Translations under genes and position numbers: made by a program
Shown here: positions 7,951 through 21,401 of the stretch, piece after piece
Layout of the letters: every line of letters starts with the position of its first letter
Numbering within the stretch: position 1 is the first letter of the stretch
Notes under the pieces: model-generated
The model's database searches: none
Told to the model about the DNA's origin: nothing
What the model saw: the letters and a program-made list of their open reading frames with translations, nothing else
Origin: Aphelocoma coerulescens
Lineage: Eukaryota; Chordata; Aves; Passeriformes; Corvidae
Assembly: GCF_041296385.1 (NCBI RefSeq)
Contig: NC_091016.1
Coordinates: 10,141,997 to 10,205,996, forward strand
Direction: 5' to 3'
Length of the DNA stretch: 64,000 bases

Positions 7951-8900
7951 TTCACTGGCCTTGCATGGTACAGTTGCAAACTTGCACTATGACTGCAGTC
8001 AAATGGTACTCAGGGCTTTTACATTGCGTCTGTACACTGCACACACCCGACGGTGTTCTGTGCCTTCACTGTCAGTTTGGCTACCATCAAGTACTTTCAT
8101 GTTCCCAAGGTGCCTATTTGGCACAAAGAAAAAGATACCAGCCTTGCTGGACTGCGACTTCTTCTGCCAGTCTTTCACGTACACACTTCTCACTGGGGCT
8201 ATGCACCTTTCTTCTAAGCTGTGTGGAAAGTCACATTCTTTACACTCACAGATGCCAGTTTCCATCCTTAAAAGAGCCCGCAGCTCTGCCCATGCAAGCA
8301 GTCTGAGAACCGAAGCCCGCTGGCAGCATTCAGCTTTGTCTCTTTTCAGAGCGTGTACTGCACACAGCACAGTATGCTGTGGGGGGTTTTCCTCCGTTAT
8401 AAGTACAGTCATACTCTTTCTGTTCCACTAAGTCCACATCATCCATCTACCTCTCGCTCAGGGAAAGGCAGTAGGAGAGAGAAAAGCAGTTGCTGCATTG
8501 GTCTTTCCGAGTCCATGATTTTCAACAAACCGCCGCACTCTGGATGACAAGGGGGTGCAATGGGAGGGTCTGCTGTTCTTGCTCAAGCTGGCACTTTCAT
8601 GAGCTAATGTTTGTGTAGGATGTTCACAAGTTAGTATCTGGACTCTGCGAGAGTGAAAGACAGCGCTGGGGAGCTCACATTGCCCTCTGAGTGTGGTGCA
8701 AATAAGAGTTTGTACCTGGAAGGGGGAGATCAGTGAAATCTTTTTGTCCTGACACGGTTGATTTGAGAGCAGTGGTGTTTTCAACTTGGCTCTGCACTTT
8801 GGGTGGTTTATAGCTAGGTGAGGGGCCTTTCCTTCTTTTGCAAGTCCCCCCTGCCATGCTGGGGTTGTTCTTCTGAGTGCTGACAGCGCGCAGGTTAAAG
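7950..8900 (+). repeat. Diverged AB-like module
   Basis: Order of landmarks follows the core: TGTACACTGCACACACCCGACGGTG (near 8031), then GCGTGTACTGCACACAGCAC (near 8351), TTTTCCTCCGTTATAAGTAC, CTCGCTCAGGGAAAGGC, a degraded anchor AAGCAGTTGCTGC (about 8484-8496), and GTGGTGCAAATAAGAGTTTG (about 8694), which parallels 2669-2688. Identity is lower than among core copies. Base 8176 is variable (T in units 3, 4 and 6). Confidence 0.65.
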
Positions 8901-10104
8901 TTAACTGCTCCTCATGGCGCCCAGCACCATTCATGTGGCAATAGTTTGTTCCTTTGCGGATCCTGGCTCTTCGAATGTCTTTTGATTTCGTCCGGAAGAC
9001 ACTTCCATGTGGAGACAGCAACAGGTTGCTGAATGGGCACCTTTTGTGACCAATATTTACACTTGATGAAATTAGTGCATCAGGATGGTGATAGGCAACC
9101 AATGACCACTCAATTAACACTTACAATATTACTAACTTAAGCGAAACGAGGTTTTGCAAATGGCAATCTCTCCTTTGTACTGATACAGCCCTAATTTAAT
9201 TTTCTTCAATGCACCAGCCTCAAGCACGGTGCTCTGCATGATTGCAAGTAAGAATTGCAAGATTGCAAGTAGGAACATTTAGTTGGAAAGGAAAGGTGAT
9301 GGCACAGGTTCACATGGCGCTGTTTCTATTCTTCAAAGTGAATGTGAAACCCACTCTAACTTATTATCCAAATAGGAGAGCACCAGGGAATGCTCATACT
9401 TTAAAGGTAGCAGGGAAAAGAGCTCAGAAGCTTGGCTCTTGCATTCCCTCTCTAACAGTTCAACAGCTCTAGCCCAGAGAACTGCCTACTAGGAAGAGCC
9501 ATTAAATTCACATGCTCTTCTATGTGCACTTTCCTCCTCAGCTTTAAGTACCATCATAATCCTTCAGTCTCACAGAGTCAGGATGCAAACAGAATTTTAT
9601 CAGGGGCTGCTAAAGTCAGCAGGATGCAAATTTGTTCAACAGCTTGGCTTTTTCATTCCTTCTCTAACAGTTCAACAGCTATAGCCCACAGAACTGCCCA
9701 TGAGGAAAAGCCATTAATTCGCTGAGAACACCCTACATGCAGATCCAAAACTGCTTTCTTTGCCAAAGAGAGAAACTATGAGCCCATCTCAGAAGAACTG
9801 GGATCTCCTCCTCCAAAATAGAAAACATCCAGGAACTGCTCCCATCCAATGTGCCAGAACACTGTTACTGGACATTACCTGCCCTGGTGTCTAAATCAGC
9901 TGCACACCAAGGATGAGCATAGCTGCTTGTCTTGGCTTACTGCCAAGAGTTCAGAAGACCACCTTTCAGAAGTGGAAACGACATGCCAAAATTGACTTTT
10001 TCAGGAGACTGCCTTGAAAATAGGGCGTAGCAACTCCATACTTGTACAAATCAAGGCAGTGCTTCTACACCAAATATGCCAGGACAGAAAGTTGCTGCTG
10101 CCCT
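8901..10104 (+). other. AT-richer spacer with weak module traces
   Basis: Mostly no recognisable content. Two similar stretches occur within it: AGCTTGGCTCTTGCATTCCC-like at about 9430-9470 and AGCTTGGCTTTTTCATTCC-like at about 9642-9661, each followed by TCTAACAGTTCAACAGCT and then a variant of AGCCCA-AGAACTGCC. This is a diverged direct duplication about 210 bases apart. CAAGCACGGTGCTCTGC near 9222 is a faint core trace. 9296 and 9317 are variable between units. Confidence 0.55.
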
Positions 10105-10973
10105 TTACCTCCACTAGGCAGCTTCTTATGTGCACCTGAAACACTGGGGCTAGGTGCTTTCCTTCCCATGGAAAAGCATTGTCATCCTCTCTGAGGAACT
10201 GGCGTGCTACCGCCAATATTGAATATATCTAAGAATTGCTCCTACACAAGAGGTGCCAGGAGAGAAATGTCTCAGTTGAGTTTACTTCCCCATGGGACCT
10301 TATCATCTGCTCCACCAACACTGGGATTCAGACCTTTGCATTCCAAGGAAAGGCATTATGAGTCACTTGGCCTTGCGTTGCCTTCAGTACCATTGCCTGG
10401 TTTTTCCTAGCCTACCCTTGCTTTGCCTTCCTTGGCTACGTCTCTCTTGCCTATGTCTCCCTTGCCCTGCCCTGCCCTGCCTATGATTTCCTTGCTTTGC
10501 CCTGCCTTGCCTTTTCTTCCATGCAGGCAAGGCAATGCAGTCAAAGCAAGTTTAGGCAATTCTAGTCAAGTCAAGGGAAAGTTAGGGAAAGCAAAGCAAG
10601 AGCAGTGAGCAGGCAGCAAAGTAGGGCCAATGAGTGCGAGGCAAGAGAAGGCCCAGAAGTTGTAGTTCGGAAGGCAGGGCATAGGAAGGTAAGTCCAGTG
10701 ATGCAGAGGGCAGGCAAAGACAAGAAAGGCTAGGCAAGGAAAGGCCAGCCAAGAAAGGGGTAGGCAAATAAAAACAGGGAATGCTTACACAAAGCAATGT
10801 GAAGCAAGGAACAGCTAGGCAAGTCAAGGCAAGAACACAGAAAGGTCAGTGGAGTAAGGCAAGCAAGGGAGAGATAGGAGAAGCAAGTTAAATCAAAGGA
10901 GAGGAAGACAAGACATGGAAGGCCAGGGAAGGAGGCAGTAGGCAGGGGCTGGTTATGAAAGGCAGTGCAAGGC

Positions 10974-11297
10974 TGTTGCTGTTGAGACGGTCACGACACA
11001 CATACACTCTCTGCCCCGAGCAATGGCAAAAAACCACTTGTATTATTTATGCATCTTCTCTTATGCACTTTTTTAGCTACATGTGCATGGACTATTATTT
11101 TGCTATAATACAATACTATTGGTTGTCTATAGTGTACACACATTCTTTGCTAAACATCAGCCAGTATCGTCCCTTTTGCAGCTGTTACAACTTCTTTCTG
11201 TTGTTTATCTTCTTGCTTCTGCAATTCTCACGGGTACAAAATGATTGTATCAACGGAAATGTCTGTGAGGCCTTCAGACCAGCTGTTGGTTCCCACA
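10974..11297 (-). mobile_element. LTR-like insert, unit 2 copy
   Basis: Same site, length and ends as the element at 870-1193; no difference seen. Confidence 0.5.
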
Positions 11298-12206
11298 AAA
11301 GGCAAAGGAGTGGTAGACAAAAGAAGGCCAGGAATCTGTAGGCAAAGCAGGGATTGGGAGGGGTAGGCAAAGGAAAGCAAGGCCATGTTGGAAAGGGGCA
11401 CAAATGTCAAGAAGGGCAAGGGTTATGCAAGGCAGTGCAAGGCAAGGGAAGGGTAGGCAGGCCAAGGCAAGACAAGAGCATGGAGGGGTGGTGCAGAAAA
11501 GGTGATGATCGGATGGATAGGCCAGTCAAAGGTGGGTAGGTGTGGGTAGACTAGGCGAGGGAAAGAGGGGTAGCAGGGCAAGGCAAGTGTTGGCTTTGCA
11601 AAGCAAGGCAAGAGAGACTTAGGCAAGGCCAAGAGAGTCATAGGAGAAGCAGGCAAGACAAGACCAGGAAACAAGGGGTAAGAAAGTCAAGGTGGGAGAT
11701 TGGTGAACAAGGCCATGCAATGGAGACATAGGAAGGGCAAGGGAGGTACACAGAGGTGTCTGTAAGGCAATGCAAGGCTGGGCTCTGCATGGCAAGGGAT
11801 GATCAGGTATGGCAATGCCTTCATGTACCCCACTGTTTCAGGAGAATATGAGAGGTGGCCCAGGGGTGGTCAAAGCCAGCAAGACCCATCTGTCCTGGCA
11901 GCTTTCCTCCGGGAGTAATCCTTGGTTGTATTGGATATGGGACATGCAATCACCATTTTAGCCATAGACTCCTGGACAAGAATGAAAGTTCTTTTCCCTG
12001 GGAAGGAAAACACGTAGACCCACTGTTTCAGGTGCAGATGCAAGACAGAACAAGGAAGGACAAGGCACTCGAAGAACGCCTTCTTTCTGGACGCGTCCTT
12101 CTGGGTGTGCTCAAGCTGCGTGGGCTCGGCAGCACTGAAGGTGTAAGAACCTGTTTCTGGCCAGGCAGTGTGCTGCAGTGCAAGGGCTGCGCCTTACTTT
12201 GTTGAA

Positions 12207-12378
12207 GCAGGCAGAGCATTCTCAGCTGAATCTGCTTGTTGAAGCAGCTCTGGGCTGGACATTTGCAAGTCGCTCCACTGAGCCCATGAAGCCGGTGCCC
12301 AGCTGCTTCGTTCTTCGCCTTCTGTGGTCCGGACAGGACTGAAGCGCAGCGATGGCTTGGAGCTTTGCCGCTCTTCAG
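12207..12378 (+). repeat. 172-bp direct repeat, copy 1 (unit 2)
   Basis: Retains the copy-1 bases at all four diagnostic sites. Confidence 0.95.
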
Positions 12379-12932
12379 CGTGAACACTGCACGCAGCCAC
12401 AGGCTGCTGTGCAGGGCTTTTCCTCAGCTCGACGTACAGTCATTCTCTTGCTGTTTCCCCGAGTCGAAAGTGTCCGTGTAGCTCTCTCGCTCAGCGAAAG
12501 GCGTCAGGAGAGAAACACTTGCTGGATGAGCTTTTCGCTGGCCAAGCCTTTCAACACAGCACCACCATTCGGGCAAAGGAGGAGGAGAAAGGAAAGAGCA
12601 CCTTTTCGTCCCGGCACGTTCTTCTTTGCGAGACGCCTCTCCGCCTCTTCGCTCCCTGCAAGGCTGTAATGTGCGCGGTGGCACTTGGAAGCGAGAAGGC
12701 AGGTGCAGAGAGCACCGCGATCTGACGGCGCTGTGCCGGCTGGAAAGGAAAGAGGGCTGCCACTGGAATGCGGTGCAAATACAGGTTTGCACGCGTCGAG
12801 GGTAAGCGCCGGGTGAGCTTGCTGACCTAAAACCGTTCTCTGTGCCAGACACAGGCATTGAGAATCTTTCCGTTAAGAATCAGGCTGCCACGCAAACAGA
12901 ACGTGGTGCTGCCTAGCGCTGCGAGGGAAAGT

Positions 12933-13104
12933 GCAGGCAGAGCATTCTCGGCTGAATCTGCTTGTTGAAGCAGCTCTTGGCTGGACATTTGCAAGTCGCG
13001 CCACTGAGTCCATGAAGCCGGTGCCCAGCTGCTTCGTTCTTCGCCTTCTGTGGTCCGGACAGGACTGAAGCGCAGCGATGGCTTGGAGCTTTGCCGCTCT
13101 TCAG
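12933..13104 (+). repeat. 172-bp direct repeat, copy 2 (unit 2)
   Basis: Retains the copy-2 bases at all four diagnostic sites; 726 bp from copy 1. Confidence 0.95.
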
Positions 13105-14056
13105 ATTGTTTACTGCAGGCATCTACATTTTTCTGTGCACGGATTTTCCTCAGCTGGACATAGAATTATTTTCTTGCTGTTTTACAGTGTCCAGACCATC
13201 TGTGTAGCTCTCGGTCAGGGAAATGCGTCAAGAGAGACGCCCTTGCTGGATGAGCTTTTCGCTGGCCAAGCCTTTCGACATCCCACCACAATTGGTCGAG
13301 GACGAGGAGAAAGGAGGGGTAACAGGGTAATATCTCTACAGTGCATCAGGTCATGTGAAATTTCTGCTGCTGCTGCCTAGTGCCCTTGCAGCTATCTGGG
13401 GAAGCAATTGCCCTTCCCTTCAGTCTCTGAGTTTCGGAGAACACGAATGCATGTAGGATGCAAGCGGAGGAGGGAAGTACAGAGTGCACCGGTGAGTTCG
13501 CTGTTGCTTACCTGGGGAGGGCGGAGGTGCAGCCCAGCACTGGCTTTGACGTCTACGGCCGTTCTCCAGGAGAGTAGCTGCTGGAGGCTGCCAAGGGAGC
13601 TGCGAGCACGAAAGTATAGCGGGCGTCTGTCTTAGAAGAAAGGCGCAGAGCCGCACTGTGATGCGCCCTTTCAGGAGGCTGCTTGGAGAAAGGGTGCTTT
13701 AGGAGGGCCTTCTGCTTTGACGCCTGCTCCTGGCTGAGCTCTAGCTGCAGGGACTCTGCAAGGCTGAACGACTAGGAAAGTGCCTATCTCCACGCTGTGG
13801 GATGAAGTGCTACGGCTCCGCGTTCCCTTTTGGAGACGCGAGGACTCCCTCAGCCGGCTTGGCTTGTGAACGAGCCTGCTGGACTTCTGCAACTCGGTGC
13901 ACTGCACCTGCAAGCCCGGTGCTCTGCGGCTTCATTTTTCGCCTCACGTTATCCGCACGGAAGGGAAGCCCAGCGAGGGCACTGAACTTTGCCGCTTTTG
14001 CTCGTGCATGCTGCACGCACCCTCGGTGTAGCGTGCACGATTTCTTTCCACAGCTC

Positions 14057-14768
14057 TATAGGAGAAAGGCTCGCGAAGGGTGTCTGGACTTCAGGCGGCT
14101 CTCTTGAAAGCTGTGTATTGCATAGGCGAAGTTACAGCATTTCAGGGAGTGGGTATCCAGAGCCAGCCCTACAGCTGTCAGCTACAGCTGGTAGGCATAC
14201 CTGGAGCCGCTTTCTGTTCAAGTTAGAAAGCATTATGTATTTTTCTTTGCTGAGTATCTCAATACATAGCAACCAATAAGCACCATACAACAATACCTTT
14301 ACATTTGCCTGTAGCCTATCATGACTACTACCATTACCATATTATAGTCATTCTTATCCAATCACAAGAGTAAGTATGTTACAATTTAAGCTTACAGTGG
14401 AAAATTCTCAGACCTCTCTTCTTCTTGCTACATCGACATTTCTTGTTTGCCTGCGATAGCTCTCTTTTTGGTAAAAACATGTTTTCTATTTCCTTATGGC
14501 CTTCTTGAGACTTATTTACTTGGTGAAAAACATGTGCTTGTTTGTACTCACATACCGGTGTCCTAATAAAAAACATCTCCTTCCAACTCAATCTCCAACC
14601 TTTGCCTTCTCAGTTATTCAGTGATCAGTGTTTCAGCAAAACACCTTTTACTCTCTATCAAAACTCGTTTCCATTTCTACCTCATGCTAAGTTTCTACAT
14701 TCAGAGATCTTTCTGTCAAGCCTACATAGCTGTGAAACTTTCTTACCAAACTTTCATCCTCTCCAACA
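14057..14768 (-). mobile_element. 712-bp LTR-like insertion, unit 2 copy
   Basis: Flanked by AGCTC at 14052-14056 and 14769-14773, as in unit 1. Confidence 0.6.
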
Positions 14769-17660
14769 AGCTCGAGCTACAAGGACACCCTTTCAGTTTC
14801 GCTGAGTCCACGCTGCCCACGTAGCTGTCGCTGAGCGAAGTGTGCCAGGGGAGAAGCACTTGCTGGAAGAGTCTTTCAATGCGCACGGCTTTGAAGGCAG
14901 CACCACAATGTGGGTCACGAGAAGGGGTGAGGAGGAATGTGGTGTCGTCCTGGCACCTTTCTCCTGTGTGAGCTGTCTACCGAAGCTCTTTGCTCCTTGC
15001 GAGACGGCAGCGTGCGCCGGAGTACACTCGAGCCGAGGAGCGGGCAGACAGCATCGCCATCTGACGGGCGCTTTGCAGCTTGCCGCAGAAAGCGCTGCAC
15101 TGCCGGGCACAGTGTTCCGGGCGAGAAGCAGAAGACCGTCCGCCTCCGGGGGAACGAAGGTACGGCGTGCTCGAAAAGGCGAAGAACGAAGCCGCGGAGC
15201 GCCGGGCTCGCGTGCTCGTTGTATGGGCTGCAAGACGAGCGTGGCTGCCACTCTCCTGCCTGCTGAATTGACGTTATAGCCTTGGGAAGGAGGAAGTTCC
15301 ACGGCACTTTCCTGTGCTGCTGCTGCCTATTCCTCTTGTAGCTCTCTGTGGAAGCATTTGCGCTTCCCTTCAGTCTCCGTCTTTCCGAGAACACGATGGT
15401 AGTAGCATGCAGCGGAGGAGGGAAGAACAGAGCGCACCGGTGAGTCTGGTGCCGCTTACGTGCGGAAGGCGAAGGTGCAGCCCAGCCCTGGCTTCTACTT
15501 CTCGGGCCGTTCTCCAGGAAAGCAGCTGCTGGAGGCTGCCAAGGGAGCTGCGAGAGTGAAAGCAAGGTGGGCGTCTGTCTTAGAAGAAAGGCACAGAGCC
15601 ACAGTGTCATTTGCGATTTCCGAAGGCTGGTTGGAGAGGCGTGCTTTAGGAAAGCCTTCTGCTTTGACGCCTGCTCCTGGCTGAGCTCTAGTTGCAGGGA
15701 CTCTGCAAGGCTGAACAACTAGGAAAGTGCCTATGTCCACGCTGTGGGATGAAGCACTATAGCTGCGGCTTCCTTTCTGGAGCAAGCAAGAATGCTCTCA
15801 GCCGACTCTGCTTGTGAACGAGCCCTTGCTGGTCTTGGGCAATTTGGTGCACTGCACACGCAAGCCCAGTGCTCTGCAGCTAAATTGTTTGCCTTAAGTG
15901 GTCTGGACTGAAGAGAAGGCCAGCGATGGCAGTGAACTTTGCTGCTTTTCCGCGTGCATGCTGCACCCACCAACGGTGCACCGTGCACGGTTTCTTTGCT
16001 CAGCTCGAGCTACAGCGACACCCTTTCGGTTTCGCTGAGTCCACGCTGCCCATGCAGCTCTCACTCAGCGAAGTGCGCCAGGGGAGAAGCACTTGCTGGA
16101 GAAGTCTTTCAATGTGCAAGGCTTTGAAGGCAGCACCCCAATCGGGACATGAGGAGGGCTGATGAAGAACGTGGTTCTTTCTTGGCAACTTTCTCCTGTG
16201 CGAGATGTCTACCGAAGCTCTTTGCTCCTTGCCAGACTGCAGTGTGCACCAGAGTACACTCTGGCCGAGAAGGAGAAGGCAGACAGCACCACCATCTGAC
16301 GGGCCCTATGCAGGTTATGACAGAAAGCAGACTGCCCCTGGAAGGCACTGGCAGCTACGAGTTCCCCAAGTGTCAGGGGCAAATGCTGGGCGAGCTCGTC
16401 ATCCTGGCACGGTTCTCTGTGCGAGAGCGACTTCTCAGCGGTCCTTCTCGTGGCCCCGATTGCGCTGCTGTGTTTTCAAAGTCCTGCACACTGAAAGACT
16501 CATCCAGCAAGTGCTTCTCCCCTTCAAGTTTCGCTGAGCGAGAGCTACCATGGGTAGTGTGGACGCCGCGAAACCGAAGGGGTCTCCCGCTAGCTCGAGC
16601 TGTGGAAAAACCGTGCACAGCACACTGACAAGCGGCAAAGCACAATGGCCTCGCTCGGCTTCTCTTCTGCCCAGACAACGAAAGGCGAAGAATGAAGCCT
16701 CAGAGCACCGGGCTTGTGCGTGCAGCATTGCAGAAAGCCCAGAGACGCCTATCGGGAATTTCGGTCCTTGCGAGAGAGTCTTGTGTGCCTCGTGGTGCTT
16801 CGAGCCGAGAAAGACCGGGCAGACAGCACCGCCACAGAGGGGGCGCTTTTGCACCTTGTAAAAGGCAAGAGGACTGCTCCTGGAAGGTGGTGCGAATCCC
16901 TGTTGCCACTAGTGTCAGGAGCAAAGTGCTTGCAAGCTTATTGTCCTGGCACAGCTCTCTGCGGGAGACGTAGCCGAGAAGCTTTCCGCTTAGCTTGGGA
17001 TCGCAAGAGGGACAGATTGTGCTGCTACGTAGCGCTGGGAAGGAGAGGTGCAGGGCCCAGGCGTGTTTGGGCAGAAGCAGTGCACTGGAGCGCTTGGCTG
17101 CCGACACAGCGTTCCGTGCGAGAAGCAGACCGCTGTTCGCCTCCGGGAGAATGAAGGTACGGCGTGCTCGAAAAGGCGAAGGACGAAGCCGCAGAGCACC
17201 GGGCTGGTGTGCGCGTCGTATGGGCTTGCAAGACGAAGGGTGGCTGCTGCACTCCTGCCTGCTGAATTGACGTTCTAGCATTCGGAAGGAGGACGCTCAA
17301 GGGCACTTGCTTGTGCCGCTGCCTCTTCCTCTTCCAGCTCTAGGTGGAAGTGATTGTGCTTCTTCTCAAGATTCTTGTGGAAACTCTTTTGTTGAACTTT
17401 GGAGTGCAAAATCCTGGGAACTGAATGTTACATTCCATCTAGAACGAAAGTTTTATTCCTCAGTTTTTGTCAGGAACAGCTAGAATGGAAAACACATCTT
17501 GGCTTTTTGCATTCCCTTCAGAGAATATTAACACTACGCAAATCGATGCCACGATCTATTCTGTCACCTAAATTTACTGTTTCAATCATGCACTCATACG
17601 CTGCTCGTCTGAAATTTTCTGTCCAGATTCATTTGACCTCACGCATCTTCTGTTTTGCAG

Positions 17661-17712
17661 TACCAACAAGTCTTGCTACAGAAAGACATGCTAGATCAGC
17701 AGCAGTGTTCAG
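17661..17712 (+). other. Exon-like stretch, unit 2 copy
   Basis: Identical to unit 1, with C three bases before the donor. Confidence 0.3.
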
Positions 17713-20700
17713 GTAGGCCTTTGGTACGGCAGTATCTGAACAGCACGCAACTCATACCTCAGCAATTCTCCCTGTGGCTCTGCTATGCGTGCTCTCGCAT
17801 TTTTTCTCTCTCACTGAGCCTAAACTGTAGAACAAAAACATCCAGGAACTGCTGCCATGGGAATGCACAAAGACCAAAATCCCAGAGGTGGCCTGTACAT
17901 TCCCTTTGCAGCCCCTGAACCATATCAAACGCACTGCTGGTCTGTACTTTTCTTTCCAGTGACACATCACATTCAGTCGAGCGGATACTGCAGACAAACC
18001 GAATCACTTCCAGCTAGCGAGCTCCAATACGAAAATGTGGCCGCACAGGAAGCTTTCACTGGCCTTGCATGGTACAGTTGCAAACTTGCACTATGACTGC
18101 AGTCAAATGGTACTCAGGGCTTTTACATTGCGTCTGTACACTGCACACACCCGACGGTGTTCTGTGCCTTCACTGTCAGTTTGGCTACCATCAAGTACTT
18201 TCATGTTCCCAAGGTGCCTATTTGGCACAAAGAAAAAGATACCAGCCTTGCTGGACTGCGACTTCTTCTGCCAGTCTTTCACGTACACACTTCTCACTGG
18301 GGCTATGCACCTTTCTTCTAAGCTGTGTGGAAAGTCACATTCTTTACACTCACAGATGCCAGTTTCCATCCTTAAAAGAGCCCGCAGCTCTGCCCATGCA
18401 AGCAGTCTGAGAACCGAAGCCCGCTGGCAGCATTCAGCTTTGTCTCTTTTCAGAGCGTGTACTGCACACAGCACAGTATGCTGTGGGGGGTTTTCCTCCG
18501 TTATAAGTACAGTCATACTCTTTCTGTTCCACTAAGTCCACATCATCCATCTACCTCTCGCTCAGGGAAAGGCAGTAGGAGAGAGAAAAGCAGTTGCTGC
18601 ATTGGTCTTTCCGAGTCCATGATTTTCAACAAACCGCCGCACTCTGGATGACAAGGGGGTGCAATGGGAGGGTCTGCTGTTCTTGCTCAAGCTGGCACTT
18701 TCATGAGCTAATGTTTGTGTAGGATGTTCACAAGTTAGTATCTGGACTCTGCGAGAGTGAAAGACAGCGCTGGGGAGCTCACATTGCCCTCTGAGTGTGG
18801 TGCAAATAAGAGTTTGTACCTGGAAGGGGGAGATCAGTGAAATCTTTTTGTCCTGACACGGTTGATTTGAGAGCAGTGGTGTTTTCAACTTGGCTCTGCA
18901 CTTTGGGTGGTTTATAGCTAGGTGAGGGGCCTTTCCTTCTTTTGCAAGTCCCCCCTGCCATGCTGGGGTTGTTCTTCTGAGTGCTGACAGCGCGCAGGTT
19001 AAAGTTAACTGCTCCTCATGGCGCCCAGCACCATTCATGTGGCAATAGTTTGTTCCTTTGCGGATCCTGGCTCTTCGAATGTCTTTTGATTTCGTCCGGA
19101 AGACACTTCCATGTGGAGACAGCAACAGGTTGCTGAATGGGCACCTTTTGTGACCAATATTTACACTTGATGAAATTAGTGCATCAGGATGGTGATAGGC
19201 AACCAATGACCACTCAATTAACACTTACAATATTACTAACTTAAGCGAAACGAGGTTTTGCAAATGGCAATCTCTCCTTTGTACTGATACAGCCCTAATT
19301 TAATTTTCTTCAATGCACCAGCCTCAAGCACGGTGCTCTGCATGATTGCAAGTAAGAATTGCAAGATTGCAAGTAGGAACATTTAGTTGGAAAGGAAAGC
19401 TGATGGCACAGGTTCACATGGCGCTGTTTCTATTCTTCAAAGTGAATGTGAAACCCACTCTAACTTATTATCCAAATAGGAGAGCACCAGGGAATGCTCA
19501 TACTTTAAAGGTAGCAGGGAAAAGAGCTCAGAAGCTTGGCTCTTGCATTCCCTCTCTAACAGTTCAACAGCTCTAGCCCAGAGAACTGCCTACTAGGAAG
19601 AGCCATTAAATTCACATGCTCTTCTATGTGCACTTTCCTCCTCAGCTTTAAGTACCATCATAATCCTTCAGTCTCACAGAGTCAGGATGCAAACAGAATT
19701 TTATCAGGGGCTGCTAAAGTCAGCAGGATGCAAATTTGTTCAACAGCTTGGCTTTTTCATTCCTTCTCTAACAGTTCAACAGCTATAGCCCACAGAACTG
19801 CCCATGAGGAAAAGCCATTAATTCGCTGAGAACACCCTACATGCAGATCCAAAACTGCTTTCTTTGCCAAAGAGAGAAACTATGAGCCCATCTCAGAAGA
19901 ACTGGGATCTCCTCCTCCAAAATAGAAAACATCCAGGAACTGCTCCCATCCAATGTGCCAGAACACTGTTACTGGACATTACCTGCCCTGGTGTCTAAAT
20001 CAGCTGCACACCAAGGATGAGCATAGCTGCTTGTCTTGGCTTACTGCCAAGAGTTCAGAAGACCACCTTTCAGAAGTGGAAACGACATGCCAAAATTGAC
20101 TTTTTCAGGAGACTGCCTTGAAAATAGGGCGTAGCAACTCCATACTTGTACAAATCAAGGCAGTGCTTCTACACCAAATATGCCAGGACAGAAAGTTGCT
20201 GCTGCCCTTTACCTCCACTAGGCAGCTTCTTATGTGCACCTGAAACACTGGGGCTAGGTGCTTTCCTTCCCATGGAAAAGCATTGTCATCCTCTCTGAGG
20301 AACTGGCGTGCTACCGCCAATATTGAATATATCTAAGAATTGCTCCTACACAAGAGGTGCCAGGAGAGAAATGTCTCAGTTGAGTTTACTTCCCCATGGG
20401 ACCTTATCATCTGCTCCACCAACACTGGGATTCAGACCTTTGCATTCCAAGGAAAGGCATTATGAGTCACTTGGCCTTGCGTTGCCTTCAGTACCATTGC
20501 CTGGTTTTTCCTAGCCTACCCTTGCTTTGCCTTCCTTGGCTACGTCTCTCTTGCCTATGTCTCCCTTGCCCTGCCCTGCCCTGCCTATGATTTCCTTGCT
20601 TTGCCCTGCCTTGCCTTTTCTTCCATGCAGGCAAGGCAATGCAGTCAAAGCAAGTTTAGGCAATTCTAGTCAAGTCAAGGGAAAGTTAGGGAAAGCAAAG

Positions 20701-21077
20701 CAAGAGCAGTGAGCAGGCAGCAAAGTAGGGCCAATGAGTGCGAGGCAAGAGAAGGCCCAGAAGTTGTAGTTCGGAAGGCAGGGCATAGGAAGGTAAGTCC
20801 AGTGATGCAGAGGGCAGGCAAAGACAAGAAAGGCTAGGCAAGGAAAGGCCAGCCAAGAAAGGGGTAGGCAAATAAAAACAGGGAATGCTTACACAAAGCA
20901 ATGTGAAGCAAGGAACAGCTAGGCAAGTCAAGGCAAGAACACAGAAAGGTCAGTGGAGTAAGGCAAGCAAGGGAGAGATAGGAGAAGCAAGTTAAATCAA
21001 AGGAGAGGAAGACAAGACATGGAAGGCCAGGGAAGGAGGCAGTAGGCAGGGGCTGGTTATGAAAGGCAGTGCAAGGC

Positions 21078-21401
21078 TGTTGCTGTTGAGACGGTCACGA
21101 CACACATACACTCTCTGCCCCGAGCAATGGCAAAAAACCACTTGTATTATTTATGCATCTTCTCTTATGCACTTTTTTAGCTACATGTGCATGGACTATT
21201 ATTTTGCTATAATACAATACTATTGGTTGTCTATAGTGTACACACATTCTTTGCTAAACATCAGCCAGTATCGTCCCTTTTGCAGCTGTTACAACTTCTT
21301 TCTGTTGTTTATCTTCTTGCTTCTGCAATTCTCACGGGTACAAAATGATTGTATCAACGGAAATGTCTGTGAGGCCTTCAGACCAGCTGTTGGTTCCCAC
21401 A
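21078..21401 (-). mobile_element. LTR-like insert, unit 3 copy
   Basis: Same position within the AAGGC tract as in unit 1; no difference seen. Confidence 0.5.

Larger units (their letters stand above)
1..10104 (+). repeat. Macrosatellite unit 1 (long type, 10,104 bp)
   Basis: The sequence at 1 recurs at 10105, and every landmark I checked repeats at the same spacing, which defines a 10,104-bp unit. Internal layout: spacer and left inverted arm 1-280, CCTTG tract 280-414, AAGGC tract 415-1712 with an LTR-like insert, spacer with right inverted arm 1713-2102, GC-rich modular core 2103-7265, AT-richer part 7266-10104. It has both 172-bp direct repeats, so it is long type. It carries eight bases found in no other unit: 737 G, 3683 G, 3792 A, 4960 G, 5008 A, 6428 T, 6449 A and 9296 G. 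This makes it the most divergent unit, although still about 99.8% identical to its neighbours by eye. No gene is called in it. The unit boundary is arbitrary and strand is nominal. Confidence 0.97.
10105..20208 (+). repeat. Macrosatellite unit 2 (long type, 10,104 bp)
   Basis: Same orientation and order as unit 1, offset 10104, with no net length change. CCTTG/AAGGC block 10384-11816, GC-rich core 12207-17369, AT-richer part 17370-20208. Distinguishing bases: C at 13364 (shared with unit 3), T at 14915 (shared with units 3, 6 and 7), private T at 15224, private T where other units have C at about 16602 and 16692, and C at 17002 (shared with units 4 and 6). Confidence 0.97.

Noticed and set aside
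100..9725. Dozens of open frames of 60-280 codons on both strands of each unit
   Set aside because: They overlap each other on opposite strands, have no recognisable domain or family, vary in length with single-base changes between units, and many cross unrelated repeat junctions. They look like chance frames in GC-rich or short-period repeat DNA.
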